From: Zonotrichia leucophrys gambelii
Taxonomy: Eukaryota > Chordata > Aves > Passeriformes > Passerellidae
Length of the DNA stretch: 64,000 bases
Assembly (NCBI RefSeq): GCF_028769735.1
Contig: NW_026992284.1
Coordinates: forward strand, 1 to 64,000
Direction of reading: 5' to 3'
The position numbers and the translations under genes are program-made. The first letter of the stretch is position 1. Each line of letters opens with the position of its first letter. The notes beneath the pieces were generated by a model. The model searched no databases. It was given only the letters and a program-made list of their open reading frames with translations, and was not told where the DNA came from. Below are positions 21,612 through 32,129 of this stretch, one piece after another.

Positions 21612-21809
21612 TTGACAGGGCACACTCAGCAAGGGGTGAGGGGGAAGGGAGAAGGTATAGGCACACCTGGGAAGGGACCCGGAAGTTTAAAACAGGACAT
21701 TGCAACACACCGCAACACCCGGGATTTTGGAGGGCCCCCAGCTGGGGGGAGAGAAGGAACGGTGTGCTACTACTGTGGTGGGAAAGGACACATGAAGAGG
21801 GAATGTTGA
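21612..21809 (+). pseudogene. gag: GAM2 nucleocapsid
   Basis: 66 codons ending with one CCHC zinc knuckle (CYYCGGKGHMKREC, 21765-21806), which binds genomic RNA. TGA (21807-21809) follows the last Cys at once. The relative at 1-1651 has Arg (CGT or CGA) there, so a CGA-to-TGA change is likely rather than a programmed stop. Confidence 0.85.
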
Positions 21810-21830
21810 AAGAGGCTTAGGGATGAGAAA

Positions 21831-22316
21831 ATGTTCAAAGAGCATCAGGGGGGTCAAGGGCTCTATTTATTGGGGACTCAAATGTCATCAGAGCCCTTGG
21901 TAAAACTTAAAGTGAGTCCCCAGCAAACCCTCATAACCTTCCTTGTAGACACGTGGGCCGAGAGATCAACAGTTCAGTCTTTGCCCCCGGGATGTAAGAT
22001 TTCGCCTTCAACAGTACAGGTTATTGGGGCAAAGGGGAAGCCTTCAAGGTTCCTGTAATTAAAGATGTCTTAATAGAATCAGAGAAAAAAATAGGGGTAG
22101 GATCCCTGCTACTAGTTCCTGAAGCCAATTACAATTTATTAGGCAGAGATTTAATGGTGGAATTAGGAATAAATAAAAATAAAAATAAAAATAAAAATAA
22201 AAATATAAATATAAATATAAATATAAATATAAATATAAATATAAATATAAATATAGAAGAAAAAGAGTTGAAATCAGACTGTGCCCCCTACGGGCCACTG
22301 ACGAGGAGAAGATAAA
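21831..22316 (+). pseudogene. pro: GAM2 protease and low-complexity linker
   Basis: Aspartic protease of the Gag-Pol polyprotein. The active-site block reads FLVDTWAERST: the DTG triad has become DTW, which should abolish activity. A frameshift near 22045 follows, then GSLLLVPEANYNLLGRDLMVE. The next frame enters a pure hexamer repeat encoding N(KN)5(IN)8 at 22172-22255 before ending at a stop near 22316. Confidence 0.85.
22172..22255 (+). repeat. In-frame hexanucleotide repeat in pol
   Basis: Five AAAAAT units followed by eight ATAAAT units. The six-base period keeps the frame and encodes alternating Lys-Asn then Ile-Asn. It lies between protease and reverse transcriptase. Confidence 0.95.
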
Positions 22317-24305
22317 CCCAGAGGTTTGGTATACCCCTGACACAGCAGGAAGACTGAATATAGAGCCTTTCACAGTTATTATCCAAAACCCAGAAATCCT
22401 GGTGAGGATGAAACAATATCCCATGTCAGACGATGGGCGAAGGGGACTAAAACCAGAAATAGAACGGTTAATACAACAAGGGCTCTTGGAACCTTGTATG
22501 TCTCCCTTCAACACCCCCATCTTACCTGTAAAAAAACAGATGGAAAATACCAACTAGTACATGATTTAAGGGAAATAAATAAGAGAACTATTGCCCGGTT
22601 CCCTGTAGTAGCTAATCCCTATACATCGCTCAGTCAATTGAAACCTGATGACCAATGGTATAGGGTTATAGATTTGAAAGACGCCTTTTGGGCATGCCCC
22701 TTGAAGGAAGAATGTAGAGACTATTTTGCATTTGAATGGGAAGATCCTGATACCCACCGAAAGCAACAACTAAGGTGGACCGTACTCCTACAGAGATACA
22801 CTGAGTCCCCAAATTTATTTAGGCATGCATTAGAACAGATAATGAAAACCTATACCCCAAACCCAGGAATAACCCTTGTTCAATATGTAGATGATCTGTT
22901 AATAGCTGGAAAGAGTGAGGAATCACTTAGGGAAGAAAGCATTAAGCTTTTAAACTTTTTGAGCATTCAGGGGCTGAAGGTGTCCAAAAATAAATTGCAA
23001 TTCATAGAAGAAGAAGTGAAGTACCTGGGACACCGACTCAGTAAAGGAACTAAAACACTAGATCCAGAGAGGGTTAAGGGAATCGTCTCCCTTCCTCCCC
23101 CAAGAAATAAGAGACAAATCAGACAGCTATTGGGTCTCGTAGGATACTGCAGACAACGGATTGAAAACTTTAGTGGCAAGGTAAAATTCTTGTATGAAAA
23201 ACTAACTACTGAAGGTTTGACTAAATGGACTGAAAAGGATGATGAATCATTAGAACAACTAAAAGAGGAATTGGCTAATGCCCCGGTGCTAAGCCTCCCC
23301 GATGTTAGGAGACCTTTTAATTTGTTCGTTAATACTGAGGCGGGAGTAGCATTTGGGGTACTGGCTCAGGACTGGGCCAGCAGTCGAAAACCAGTAGCAT
23401 ATATTTCTAAATTACTGGATCCAGTAAGTAGGGGATGGCCAACATGCTTGCAGATTATAGTAGCCACAGCCCTCTTAGTGGAGGAAGCTCTCAAAATTAC
23501 CTATGGAGGAGAACTGAGAGTAGTTACCCCCCATAATATATGGGCAGTATTGCAACAAAAGGCAGAAAAATGGATAACAGACTCCAGACTTTTGAAATAC
23601 GAGGGCATTTTACTGTCATCCCCTCGGTTGATACTTGAAACCACCTCTCTGCAAAACCCTGCTGAATTCCTGTTTGGAGATCCACAGGAGAATTTAACTC
23701 ATGATTGCTTACATAGCATAGAGAAACAAACAAAAATTAGACCGGATCTCGAAGAAGAAGAGCTGGAAGAGGGAGAAAAGTTATTTGTGGATGGTTCCTC
23801 TAGGGTTGTTGAGGGAAAGCGAATCTCTGGATATGCCATTGTGGGAGGTGAAAATTTAGAAATAATAGAATCTGGACCTCTGAGTCCTAGTTGGTCAGCC
23901 CAGGCCTGTGAGCTTTATGCGGTATTGCGGGCTCTGAAATTCTTGGAAGCTAAGGTTGGGACCATCTATACGGATTCAAAGTATGCCTTTGGAGTGTTAC
24001 ATACTTTTGGGAAAATTTGGGAAGAAAGAGGGTTAATAAATTCCCGAGGAAAAGAATTAATACATCGGGAACTAATTACTCAGGTATTACAAGCGTTAAG
24101 AGGCCCAAAGAGAATAGCAATAGTACATGTTAAAGGACATCAAAAGGGTCCCTCCCATCTGATCAGAGGAAACAATATAGCAGACAGAGAAGCAAAGAAA
24201 GCTGCCCTCAGAAAATTCCAGGAGCAGGGAATAAGGAGAATGCGAGATGATGTGAGAGTTTGTGTCCTGAGCTTCACAGCCCAGGAAAAGGAAAAATTAG
24301 ACTAA
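22280..24305 (+). CDS. pol: GAM2 reverse transcriptase-RNase H
   Basis: Copies viral RNA into DNA and removes the RNA strand. The N-terminal part (EVWYTPDTAGRLN, LLEPCMSPFNTPILPVKK) is in a separate frame and joins the main one at an A7 run (22530-22536), where one indel explains the shift. From 22494 to 24305 it is open for 603 codons. Catalytic YVDDLL at 22884-22901 is intact. RNase H acidic residues are all visible: LFVDGSS, ACELYAV, YTDSKYAF and NNIADREAKK. Length and order fit gammaretroviral Pol. Stop at 24303-24305 separates it from integrase. Confidence 0.92.
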
Positions 24306-25404
24306 ATGGGAATAAAAGAGAATGAGGGTATTCGAAAATAGCCAGACGATAGGGAAGTGCTGCCAAAATCTATGGCTCAGAGGATAGTGCAGCAGTTACA
24401 TGAACAGACGCATTGGGGAACCCAAGCCTTAGTAGATCAGTTTACTATTAAGTATATGTGTATAGGAATTTATGATATAGCAAAACAAGTAGTTAGGGGA
24501 TGTAAAACATGCCAGAGGGTTAATAGGCATCAAGCTCGAGAAAGGATTCCAGGAGGAAGGGAATTAGCACACCGACCTTTTTCGCATGTACAAGTAGATT
24601 TCACCGAGCTACCGAAAGTAGGGAGGTACAAGTACTTATTGGTACTGGTAGATCATCTAACCCACTTTGTAGAAGCATATCCTACATCATGGGCTACTGC
24701 AAACGTGGTGATTAAAACCTTACTGGAAGTAATAATCCCTAGGTATGGATTAGTAGAAAGACTCTGACAGAGGCCCCCATTTTGCAAATAAAGCACTGAA
24801 AGAGGTAACCATGGCCTTAGGTACTAAATGGAAATATCACACCCTTTGGCACCCTCAAAGCTCAGGGAGGGTAGAAAGGGCAAATGGAGAAATCAAGAAG
24901 CAACTCACTAAACTTATGGTGGAAACTAAAATGTCGTGGGTCAGATGTTTACCCATGGCGCTGCTAAACATTAGAACCCAACCTAGGACGGATGTGGGAA
25001 TTTCTCCCTTTGAAATGCTCTATGGAATGCCTTACGACTTAGAGCTACCAGGAAACCATCCCTGTATCCAAGATAGTCAAATTCAGAGTTACAGACAACA
25101 GCTAATGAAACAAAGGGAGGAATTAAAACGAAAAGGGCTATTGGTACAAAGACTCCCTTTGGATATAGCAATGCATAAGATTAAACCTGGAGATAGAGTC
25201 CTAATTAAAACTTGGAAAGAGACCTCCCTAACACCCCAATGGGAAGGTCCCTATGTTGTCCTGTTTACCACAGAAACAGCCATCCGAACTACTGAAAAAG
25301 GCTGGACACATGCCAGTCGAGTGAAAGGACCCATGACTGCAGACACCCCTTGGGAGGTGACCAGTCGCCCTGGAGATCTACGATTGACTCTTCGGAAAAC
25401 ATAA
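24306..25404 (+). pseudogene. pol: GAM2 integrase
   Basis: Inserts viral DNA into the genome. HHCC zinc domain visible (LHEQTHWG, CKTCQ). First catalytic Asp in VQVDFTEL; catalytic Glu in SSGRVERANGE. A frameshift near 24758-24767 falls exactly on the second catalytic Asp region and creates a TGA. The part after it is open from 24811 to 25404 (198 codons) with the C-terminal block VLIKTWKETSLTPQWEGPY and HASRVKGP. A stop also separates it from RNase H at 24303. Confidence 0.9.
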
Positions 25405-25429
25405 GAACACCTATCAACTGGTAATATGA

Positions 25430-26068
25430 ATGACTGAGAGGGAGAAACACCGACTGCAGCTACTGGTCAGAGACAATATTCAAAGGGTGGGAAAGGAACT
25501 GAAGTGTCCTCTTATTTGGCACACATGGGATGATCTGATATCAGTGGCTGAGGTCCTCGCTGAGATAAGGCGGCCACTGTCTAACAGACCTGGGTGCATT
25601 AAATGTGGTGATCCCAACTGTAGGGCATGGATAAAAATATTTTGCAGGGGATGTAGGCTCAAATGGTGGGTTTTCCAATCACAATTAGGTGGGGGTATCT
25701 GGTGTCATACTTGTGATTGGGGTTGGAGGAGGGAAAACCCTCACACGGCCCTAAGCAAATTTGCAACAGCCCCAGGATAAAGAGAAATCCCTTATAGGGA
25801 AGCAATAGCATTAATTGAAAATATAGAGCAGAGGAGACATTGGGCCCTGGCCTGGGCAATACATTACCAATCATATAGGATCATCTGCCAAAATCAGAGT
25901 GTGATATTAGACCAGGTGTGTGAAGGGAAAAAGATTCATGTCCCCATAGAGTGGCAAGTTGAGCCCCGAAATTGGGATAGTACCGTTGCCGCTACTTCCG
26001 AATATATAAGAAACGAGCCCATAAGGCTCGGAAGAAAAAAAACAGACAGTGGGACTCAGGCCCTGTAA
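25430..26068 (+). CDS. Cys-rich ORF between pol and env, unknown function
   Basis: Starts at ATG 25430, 25 bases after the pol stop and in a different frame from env. 116 codons to a TAA at 25778-25780, then the same frame stays open for 95 more codons to TAA 26066-26068, so an original ORF of about 212 codons with one stop is likely. The first part has Cys26, C56xxC59, C64, C72xxC75 and C92xxC95: three CxxC pairs, suggestive of zinc binding. The C-terminal end is basic (RLGRKKTDS). I recognise no family. It could be an accessory protein, a lost N-terminal env exon, or captured host sequence. GAM1 has nothing comparable. Confidence 0.6.
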
Positions 26069-26148
26069 AGCTCGCTAGGAACAGCAGAGAATCTGCCATA
26101 AAATAAGAGAGATCCTTTGCCTGGAGGCCTGGCAGCCTGCCCTTAGGA

Positions 26149-28524
26149 GTGGGGGCAGGAGTCAAAGGGATAGCCCAAATAATGCACCTCCTGAAGACTA
26201 CCCCTGCTGCCGAGAAGATAATGATCCCTGCAGACCGATGCACCCGGGCTGGCAGGCGAGGCAGAGAGGTAAGGAGTAGTGGGGGAGAGCAACGGGCCAC
26301 AGGAACAGGAACGGAGCACAGGAATGCTCCAGGTAGAAGAGATATGGTTATAAGAGGTGAACAGAATTTGTTGCTAGGACCCTGCCCTGCTTGGTGAGCT
26401 ATTTTTATCATTATAATCCTGAGCTTCCTGACTGCCTGGGGAAACCCTTATCAGCCTTACAAAAGGAACAAGATCCTAGTCAAATGGACCCTGATCACTG
26501 ACTGGTCTCAGGTCTTTTTGCAATCTACCGGATCTATGGGAAATACCACAGGTTTGAGTTTGCTAACATTAGTTCTGCATGACGGTCTGCTGTACGCCAA
26601 ACACTAATGGAAGAGGCAGAAAACTTGGCAGCTTCAAGGAGTAGTGAGAGAACAAATTAATATTGCATGTCGTATGGTTAATGGATCAGACTATACTAAC
26701 GCAATCTCAATCAGTGTTTCCATGGGTCAGGAGGATAAACAAATAAATTGTGGATACCCAGCATGAGACTGCTGGCAAAACTTCACATTAACTCACACAG
26801 CAGAGGTAGTCTGCCTCTGGGCAAAAGATACACAGAGCCTTTCCTTTAAATTCATAATAGATACTAAAACACAATCTACCACTACTAAACCTCACATTAT
26901 CACCGTTTCACCTACACCACCGGTCACACTTACACCAAAACTTTTCAAAATAGGACCTTATATAATCAGAAAAACTGGTCAACAACAATTATTATTCAAT
27001 CCAGCATGGTCTCTCAAACAGGTCCAACTGCTGATGCAGACCAATGTTTCAGAAATCCAGCCGGCTTGTTCTCCATTTTTGCAAACATCCTTTGAAGGCT
27101 GGACTACTTGGCTCAGGAAACGCAGCTCTTTTAAAACAAGGAAACTTAGAGATGTGACTGGTGTTCTAGGTACAGGATTGGGAATTCTGAATAGCATCGA
27201 TTCGGAGGTACTAATGAACAAACTGGCTGCTACGGCCAGAGATCTGTCCAAATTACAGCACCCACTGAGATAATCTCTACTGGCTTTGGGGACACACCAG
27301 TGGATGTTGTCAAACATTTTGCCAAATTGGGAAAGAGTAAATGTGAACGATCACAAATTGGTGATTGATGCACTTGGTGCCACACAAAATAATGTCTCCT
27401 TAGCCCTCAGCTGTATCCAGGCACAATTATGGATGCAGTCAGTCTCTGCTGCAATTATAAGAGAGGGCAAGCAAGGAAATTTCCCCACAGAAATTCGGAA
27501 AATAATCTGGGACAACGCCACTGAATTTGAAAGGGAATTCCAATCCTGGTGGAAACTGGTGAATTTTACCTATAACCCTATTTCTAATACAGTCACTGCC
27601 TTTGTCTTGACCATACAAAATGCCTCTGTACATCTAGTTTTTCCTGTCATTGCATTAGGAATAAACCATGACGGAGCTGTCCTCTATCCTACAGAACACA
27701 GAGGATGGGCCTGTCAGTTTGATGACAAATGGCAAACTGTTGACTTGGAATCTCGTATTGTACGAGAACAGTTGGGGTTCATCTGTGAGGGCAATGTAAT
27801 TATAGCTCAAGATATCTGTTTGGACACAGAGCAAAACATTTGCCATTTTGAGATTTGCCCTAACGAGGTTTCTAAAACAGTTCTTATATACATAGGCAAT
27901 GGGTGCACGTGTTTTAGAACTCTCTGTGATTTTGTGCTAGTAGATAATGTTATGGTGGATACAAAGAATCACTCAAACTTCTGTGCTTGTAACTTCACTA
28001 AGATTACAGGGTGTGACACCACTTATGAAGCTACAGTTACCTCTCACCACCTATTACAATCCAACTACACACTGATTCACAAGCTAATGCCCACCCCAAT
28101 TGGGATGGACTTCACCCTAGTGAGACAACTATTGTTTCACCAGGACCTGATCAAAATTCTTGAGAAAATCAGGAAAAGCGGACAGAAGACCCTAGTAACT
28201 GTTCAACATGATGTAGAGAAAATACACCAGGTAGTAGAAAGGGTGAAGCAAGATAGCAGTTATAGGTGGTGGGATGTGCTGTTCGGATGGTCACCTACTG
28301 CCACAGGTGTCCTAAACAGTATGTGCCATCCCATTGTCGTTCTTTTAATTCTGATTATACTAGGATTTATTTTGTCAGCAGTTCAATTTGTTATGAATTG
28401 GAATATCATGAAAAGGCTAAAGAAATTAGCAGGTATAATTAATGCACAGAGCTTAACTGATGAAATAGACCATTTAGCGCTTGCTAGGAAAGAGCTGAAA
28501 AGATTTAATGAACAAAATTGGTAA
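26149..28524 (+). pseudogene. env: GAM2 env, one frame with four stops
   Basis: Envelope glycoprotein for cell entry. One frame from 26149 to 28524 is broken only by TGA 26395, TAA 26605, TGA 26764 and TAA 27271 (approximate), with no frameshift; the last 412 codons (27286-28524) are open. A hydrophobic signal-like run (AIFIIIILSFLTAW) begins near 26398. A basic stretch (RKRSSFKTRKLR, about 27115-27150) precedes a Gly-rich hydrophobic region GVLGTGLGILNSID, like a cleavage site and fusion peptide. Many N-glycosylation motifs. Membrane-proximal YRWWDVLFGWSP, then an anchor (VVLLILIILGFILSAV) and a tail of about 45 residues. Confidence 0.85.
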
Positions 28525-28541
28525 AAAGAGAAATGGGGGAT
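28523..28541 (+). other. GAM2 polypurine tract
   Basis: AAAAAGAGAAATGGGGGAT directly before the 3' LTR and after the env stop. Confidence 0.8.
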
Positions 28542-29166
28542 TGTAATAAGTAACAATACATTTGTTCATTAATAGCTAGATAATTTAAATTATAAAGCAA
28601 TAGCTAAATAGCTCTTGTTTAGCAGGATACCTATGTGCAGTCACGTATGGTAAAACCTTTAACTTCGTAGGAATTGCTTTGTTTACAAACCCCCCCCCCG
28701 TAACTAGGTGCAGCTACATCTGGTAACAATTACTAACTTCACTAGAATTGCTTGGTTTGCCAATTCCACCCCATAGATATAGGAGACCCTCTGTAACTAG
28801 ATACCGTCACATATGGTAACAATTATTAACCTTGCAAGAATTGCTTAGCTTGTAGAATTTAGACTTATAGATATGCCTTATAAGGAAAGCGGTCAAAGAG
28901 GAAGACTTGGGGGCCTTCATCCCACGACCACCAGAAGGCAGAAAAAGACCCCCTAGCAACCGGAGGAGCAAGCGCAGAAGACGGACCACGTCATCCAGGA
29001 ATCCGGAGAAAAAGGACAATAAAAAGCAAACTTTAAAGGGGGAAAGGTGCGCGCCTAAGAGGAGCGGGGACTCCTGGCCGCCCAGCGCTGAACCTTGCTT
29101 ATTCTTGCTTGCATAATAATAAAGATAATTGTACGGTTCTTAAATTTGGTCAATTTGTTTACCACA
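28542..29166 (+). repeat. GAM2 3' LTR
   Basis: 625 bp with the same ends as 18783-19407 and about 20 substitutions by eye. The U3 triple repeat is kept (about 28628-28870). Confidence 0.93.
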
Positions 29167-29250
29167 GACTCAACCAGTTTTTCCTGTGACACAGAGAGTG
29201 CATTTAGGCGGAGGCAGTGCCTCAGAACCGGGAGGGTTCAGTGTGGGTAC
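29167..29250 (-). repeat. ERV-L LTR fragment 2 of 4
   Basis: 84 bases between GAM2 and the solo GAM1 LTR. The outer end carries GTAC, repeated at 29650-29653. Confidence 0.5.
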
Positions 29251-29649
29251 TGTTTTGCGGAGAAAAGAAGAAACCTCACAACTTTATGAATGTTGTAAAG
29301 CTCAGTATGTTTATTTACGGCGCCGGACGCACACGGAGAAAAATTCTCCTCAAAAGGCATGCGTACCCCTGAAGATTTCAGACCTCCTTTTATCCCCCTT
29401 CCAAATGCATATGCATACAGTTTCACAATAAGTTCATACATATTCATCCTGCATGACACTTAGCACCAGTTCTTCTTTATCAAAGGAATTTCTAGGTCGG
29501 GGCAAATTGACCTCGTGGTCTTTTCTGTTTTTCTTTCTCCGTCTCCTTGCTGTCTCGGCATGCGAGTTTTTCCTTCAGCTTTGGCCGTTTGACTTTTCAC
29601 CGTTGTCAGACACTTCACCTAATTCAGGATGGATCCCTACTCTGTCTCA
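29251..29649 (-). repeat. Solo GAM1 LTR
   Basis: 399 bp, minus strand, TGAGACAGAG to CGCAAAACA. GTAC occurs on both sides (29247-29250 and 29650-29653), a perfect 4-bp target duplication. It therefore marks a full GAM1 insertion later removed by LTR-LTR recombination. More divergent than the other GAM1 LTRs (for example in the U3 near 29570-29625). Confidence 0.92.
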
Positions 29650-30233
29650 GTACCCCTCGGCCCCAGGGGGTGAAAAAATGGGGGGGACAGATGTCCCGAA
29701 GGAGAGACTGTGCCTTTTTTTGGAGTGAGACAAGGCATCCTTAAAAGACAACCCTAAAAGCAGCTCTGGTCCATGCACAGTGGTGAGAGCACTGGGCATG
29801 GAAGGAAGATGTCACAATGGCAAAAGGATTTTCTGGGTGGTGCTGAGTGACATGGAAGTACACAAGGTTTAAACGTGTTTCCAGGGGAAGCCTATGGTGC
29901 AAGAAGGACTCCTCTCCTCTTCATGAACTGAAGACTGAGTATTCTAAAGGGTGGTGCCAGACTGAGAGTTGGTGATTTGGGGGAATGTATTGGATTGGGA
30001 AATTTGGCGGGGGGGGGGGGGGGGGGGGGGAGGAAAGTGCTTTTTGTAAGGTTTTCATTTTTTGTTTTTTTCGTGTAGTTTTTTCCTTCTTTTCTTGTAG
30101 TTTAGTTAAAGTTTTCTTTATTTCTAAGCTTTAGCCTGCTTTGCTTATTCCTGGTCACATCTCACAGCAAACACCAGGGAGAGGGTATTCTCATGGGGGC
30201 ACTGGCTCTGTGCCAGGCTTAAATCATGACAGC
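29650..30233 (-). repeat. ERV-L LTR fragment 1 of 4 (5' start)
   Basis: Minus-strand LTR start TGTCATGATTTAAGCC at 30233, sharing its first part with the LTR at 2682-3405. Contains a 22-G run (30009-30030). Interrupted downstream by the solo GAM1 LTR, GAM2 and GAM1a. Confidence 0.65.
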
Positions 30234-30267
30234 GATTAACACCAACTACCACTCAGGAAACAGTGAT

Positions 30268-30568
30268 TGTCCAGCTCTGCATAGTGAAAGAAAATGTCTT
30301 GAATATGCAGAGCTACAAAAGAAATTGGGACTCCTCTGCCTCAGGCATAAAAAACTGCATAAAATAGCCCCACAAGGAGCAGCGCTCGTGAACAGGGGAA
30401 GATCTGATGTGATAGAGGTCAGATCTATGTTTACCCAGCGCCGAACCTGGGCTCAACACTGTCTCTTTGGCTGTGGGGTTTTTGAGGACTGTATTTTGGT
30501 CGCGAATAAAAAATAAAATCTTTTTCACATTTTGATAAATTTGGCTTTTCGATTGATCATTTATAACA
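30268..30568 (+). repeat. Possible gamma-type solo LTR
   Basis: The tail (CCCAGCGCCGAACC, AATAAA near 30506, TTTATAACA end) resembles the ends of the tRNA-His LTRs at 2071-2450 and 18783-19407. The start TGTCCAGCTC is a guess. No target duplication found. Confidence 0.35.
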
Positions 30569-31484
30569 TATCTAAAGGAGGGCCTTCAGAAGGGGATCGG
30601 ATCAAGAGAGGGAATTACCTCATCACCTGTGTCTCTGGGGATCCTTGTTAATTATGCTAATTTTCCAAACTTATAAAACTGTTCTTGCTCTATGTCATGT
30701 GTGCATCTTTGGTGCATTTTGTCATGTATTTTGGTGTGTTATGCACCTGAAGGACCCTTCATAAAAGGTAACCACAATTTATCACCTAACCTTGTCTGGC
30801 TTGTGGTTTTAGGGACCAGAAGAAGGCATCATCATTATAATTAAACAAAAAAAAAATACATGAAATCTATTGAGTGGTATTTTTGTCAAGAGACTTGAAT
30901 GAAACTGCTGTTTATGTGGTATGCACATGAAATTATATGCTTGCAGGAAAACATACTGAGAAAGGAAAGCTGGCTTTAAAACGATAATGATAATTTTCTG
31001 TAATACTTATGGCAACACCCATCATAGTGTCACTTGCAGTTCAAATGACTGCACATTAAAAAATATAAACTCATAAGATCTGCTAAGCTTTCTAGGATAG
31101 CTTTTGTGAATAGAGGAAAATGGAAACGAGCCACAAAAGAGTAGCCTGTTTAGATTTCCCAAACTGAGCAGGCTAACACCACAAGGCCAAGCAAGATAAA
31201 ATGAAACGAGTAATGCTTGATGGTCCACTGAAATCTTAGCTATATTTACAGCTAAGAAGGGACTTTGACTTGTTTGGTCTCCTATACCATTTAATCTAGA
31301 AATCACACTCCATTAAGAGTCTGAAACTCCTCAGGAAGCAGAAACTTTAAAAGATGGATCAACTGAAAAGGTGTATTGGAAACAATTCTTGATCAAGCAC
31401 CTCAGAGCAGACATGTATATGTATATAGTTGGAGGGTGTACAATCTGGGCATGACATAGATGGTATAGAATAAGGGATGGGTAA
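30569..31484. other. Mostly unassigned; LTR-like end near 30590-30830
   Basis: 30640-30830 recalls the end of a songbird LTR (GTGTGCATCTTTGGTGCATT, TAACCACAATTTATCACC, ending near AAGGCATCATCA), low confidence. 30840-31484 shows no gene, LTR border or motif. Confidence 0.35.
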
Positions 31485-31901
31485 TGTCCTGGTTCTGGCC
31501 AGGACAGAGGTAATTTTTGCAGTAGACAGGAGGGGGCATGGCCAGGGCCCAGAGGTTATTCTACACCACATGTCATTGCCGGGGGCAGTTGAAAAGGACT
31601 TTCTTCTGGTGAGGAGTTTTGTCTGGTTGAGAAAATGTGGTGGAGGGAGCCATCTGGTATAATCTATTATTGGGGTTTTTTTCTGTGTGAATTGGTTTTT
31701 TTCCTTCACCTTTTGTTATTAATATTGTTGCTGTTACTGTTTGTTTTCTTATCTCATTGCTGTTTCGAGTAAATCATTCTTATCTCAAGGCGTGATCTTT
31801 GCCTTTTGTGCCTCCCATTGGGGGGGGGGGGGCAGTGGAGCAGTTAGTGGTCTTTTCTGTGGGAGTACTAAATTGGAGAATACCATTCCTAAACCACAAC
31901 A
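31485..31901 (+). repeat. ERV-L-type LTR
   Basis: 417 bp from TGTCCTGGTTCTGGCCAGGA to CTAAACCACAACA, the same LTR class as the remnant at 6238-7325, with internal loss. Holds a G13 run near 31821. No clear target duplication. Confidence 0.6.
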
Positions 31902-32129
31902 ACAAGTTATCAAGCACAGTCTAATCACCTTGCAGGGAATATTCACATTTTCTAACTTCCTTACAGATTAAATTCTCGTTTTGCCACAAAATATTTAAAA
32001 GTCATGATAGCATCATTACTCACTGTTCCACAATGTAATAACCAGAATATCTTAATAAGGGTCTGAAGTCTTTAAACTTTTTATGCAAATGTAAGTGACA
32101 TCATAATTTAGGCTGAGAATAATGACTTA

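Larger units (their letters stand above)
18783..29166 (+). mobile_element. GAM2: gammaretrovirus-like provirus, tRNA-His primer
   Basis: 10.4-kb provirus with 625-bp LTRs (about 20 differences, ~3%), tRNA-His primer site, gag, pro-pol, an extra ORF, env and polypurine tract. Coding content is the best kept of the gamma elements: reverse transcriptase-RNase H is open for over 600 codons and env lies in one frame with four stops. Flanks GACTG and GACTC suggest a target duplication with one change. It lies inside an ERV-L LTR. Confidence 0.92.

Noticed and set aside
21807..21809. TGA after the GAM2 nucleocapsid as a programmed readthrough stop
   Set aside because: It follows the last zinc-knuckle Cys directly; a related copy has Arg there, so a CGA-to-TGA mutation is more likely.
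22059..22553. 164-codon minus-strand frame with Tyr-Leu repeats
   Set aside because: Antisense shadow of the hexamer repeat in GAM2 pol.
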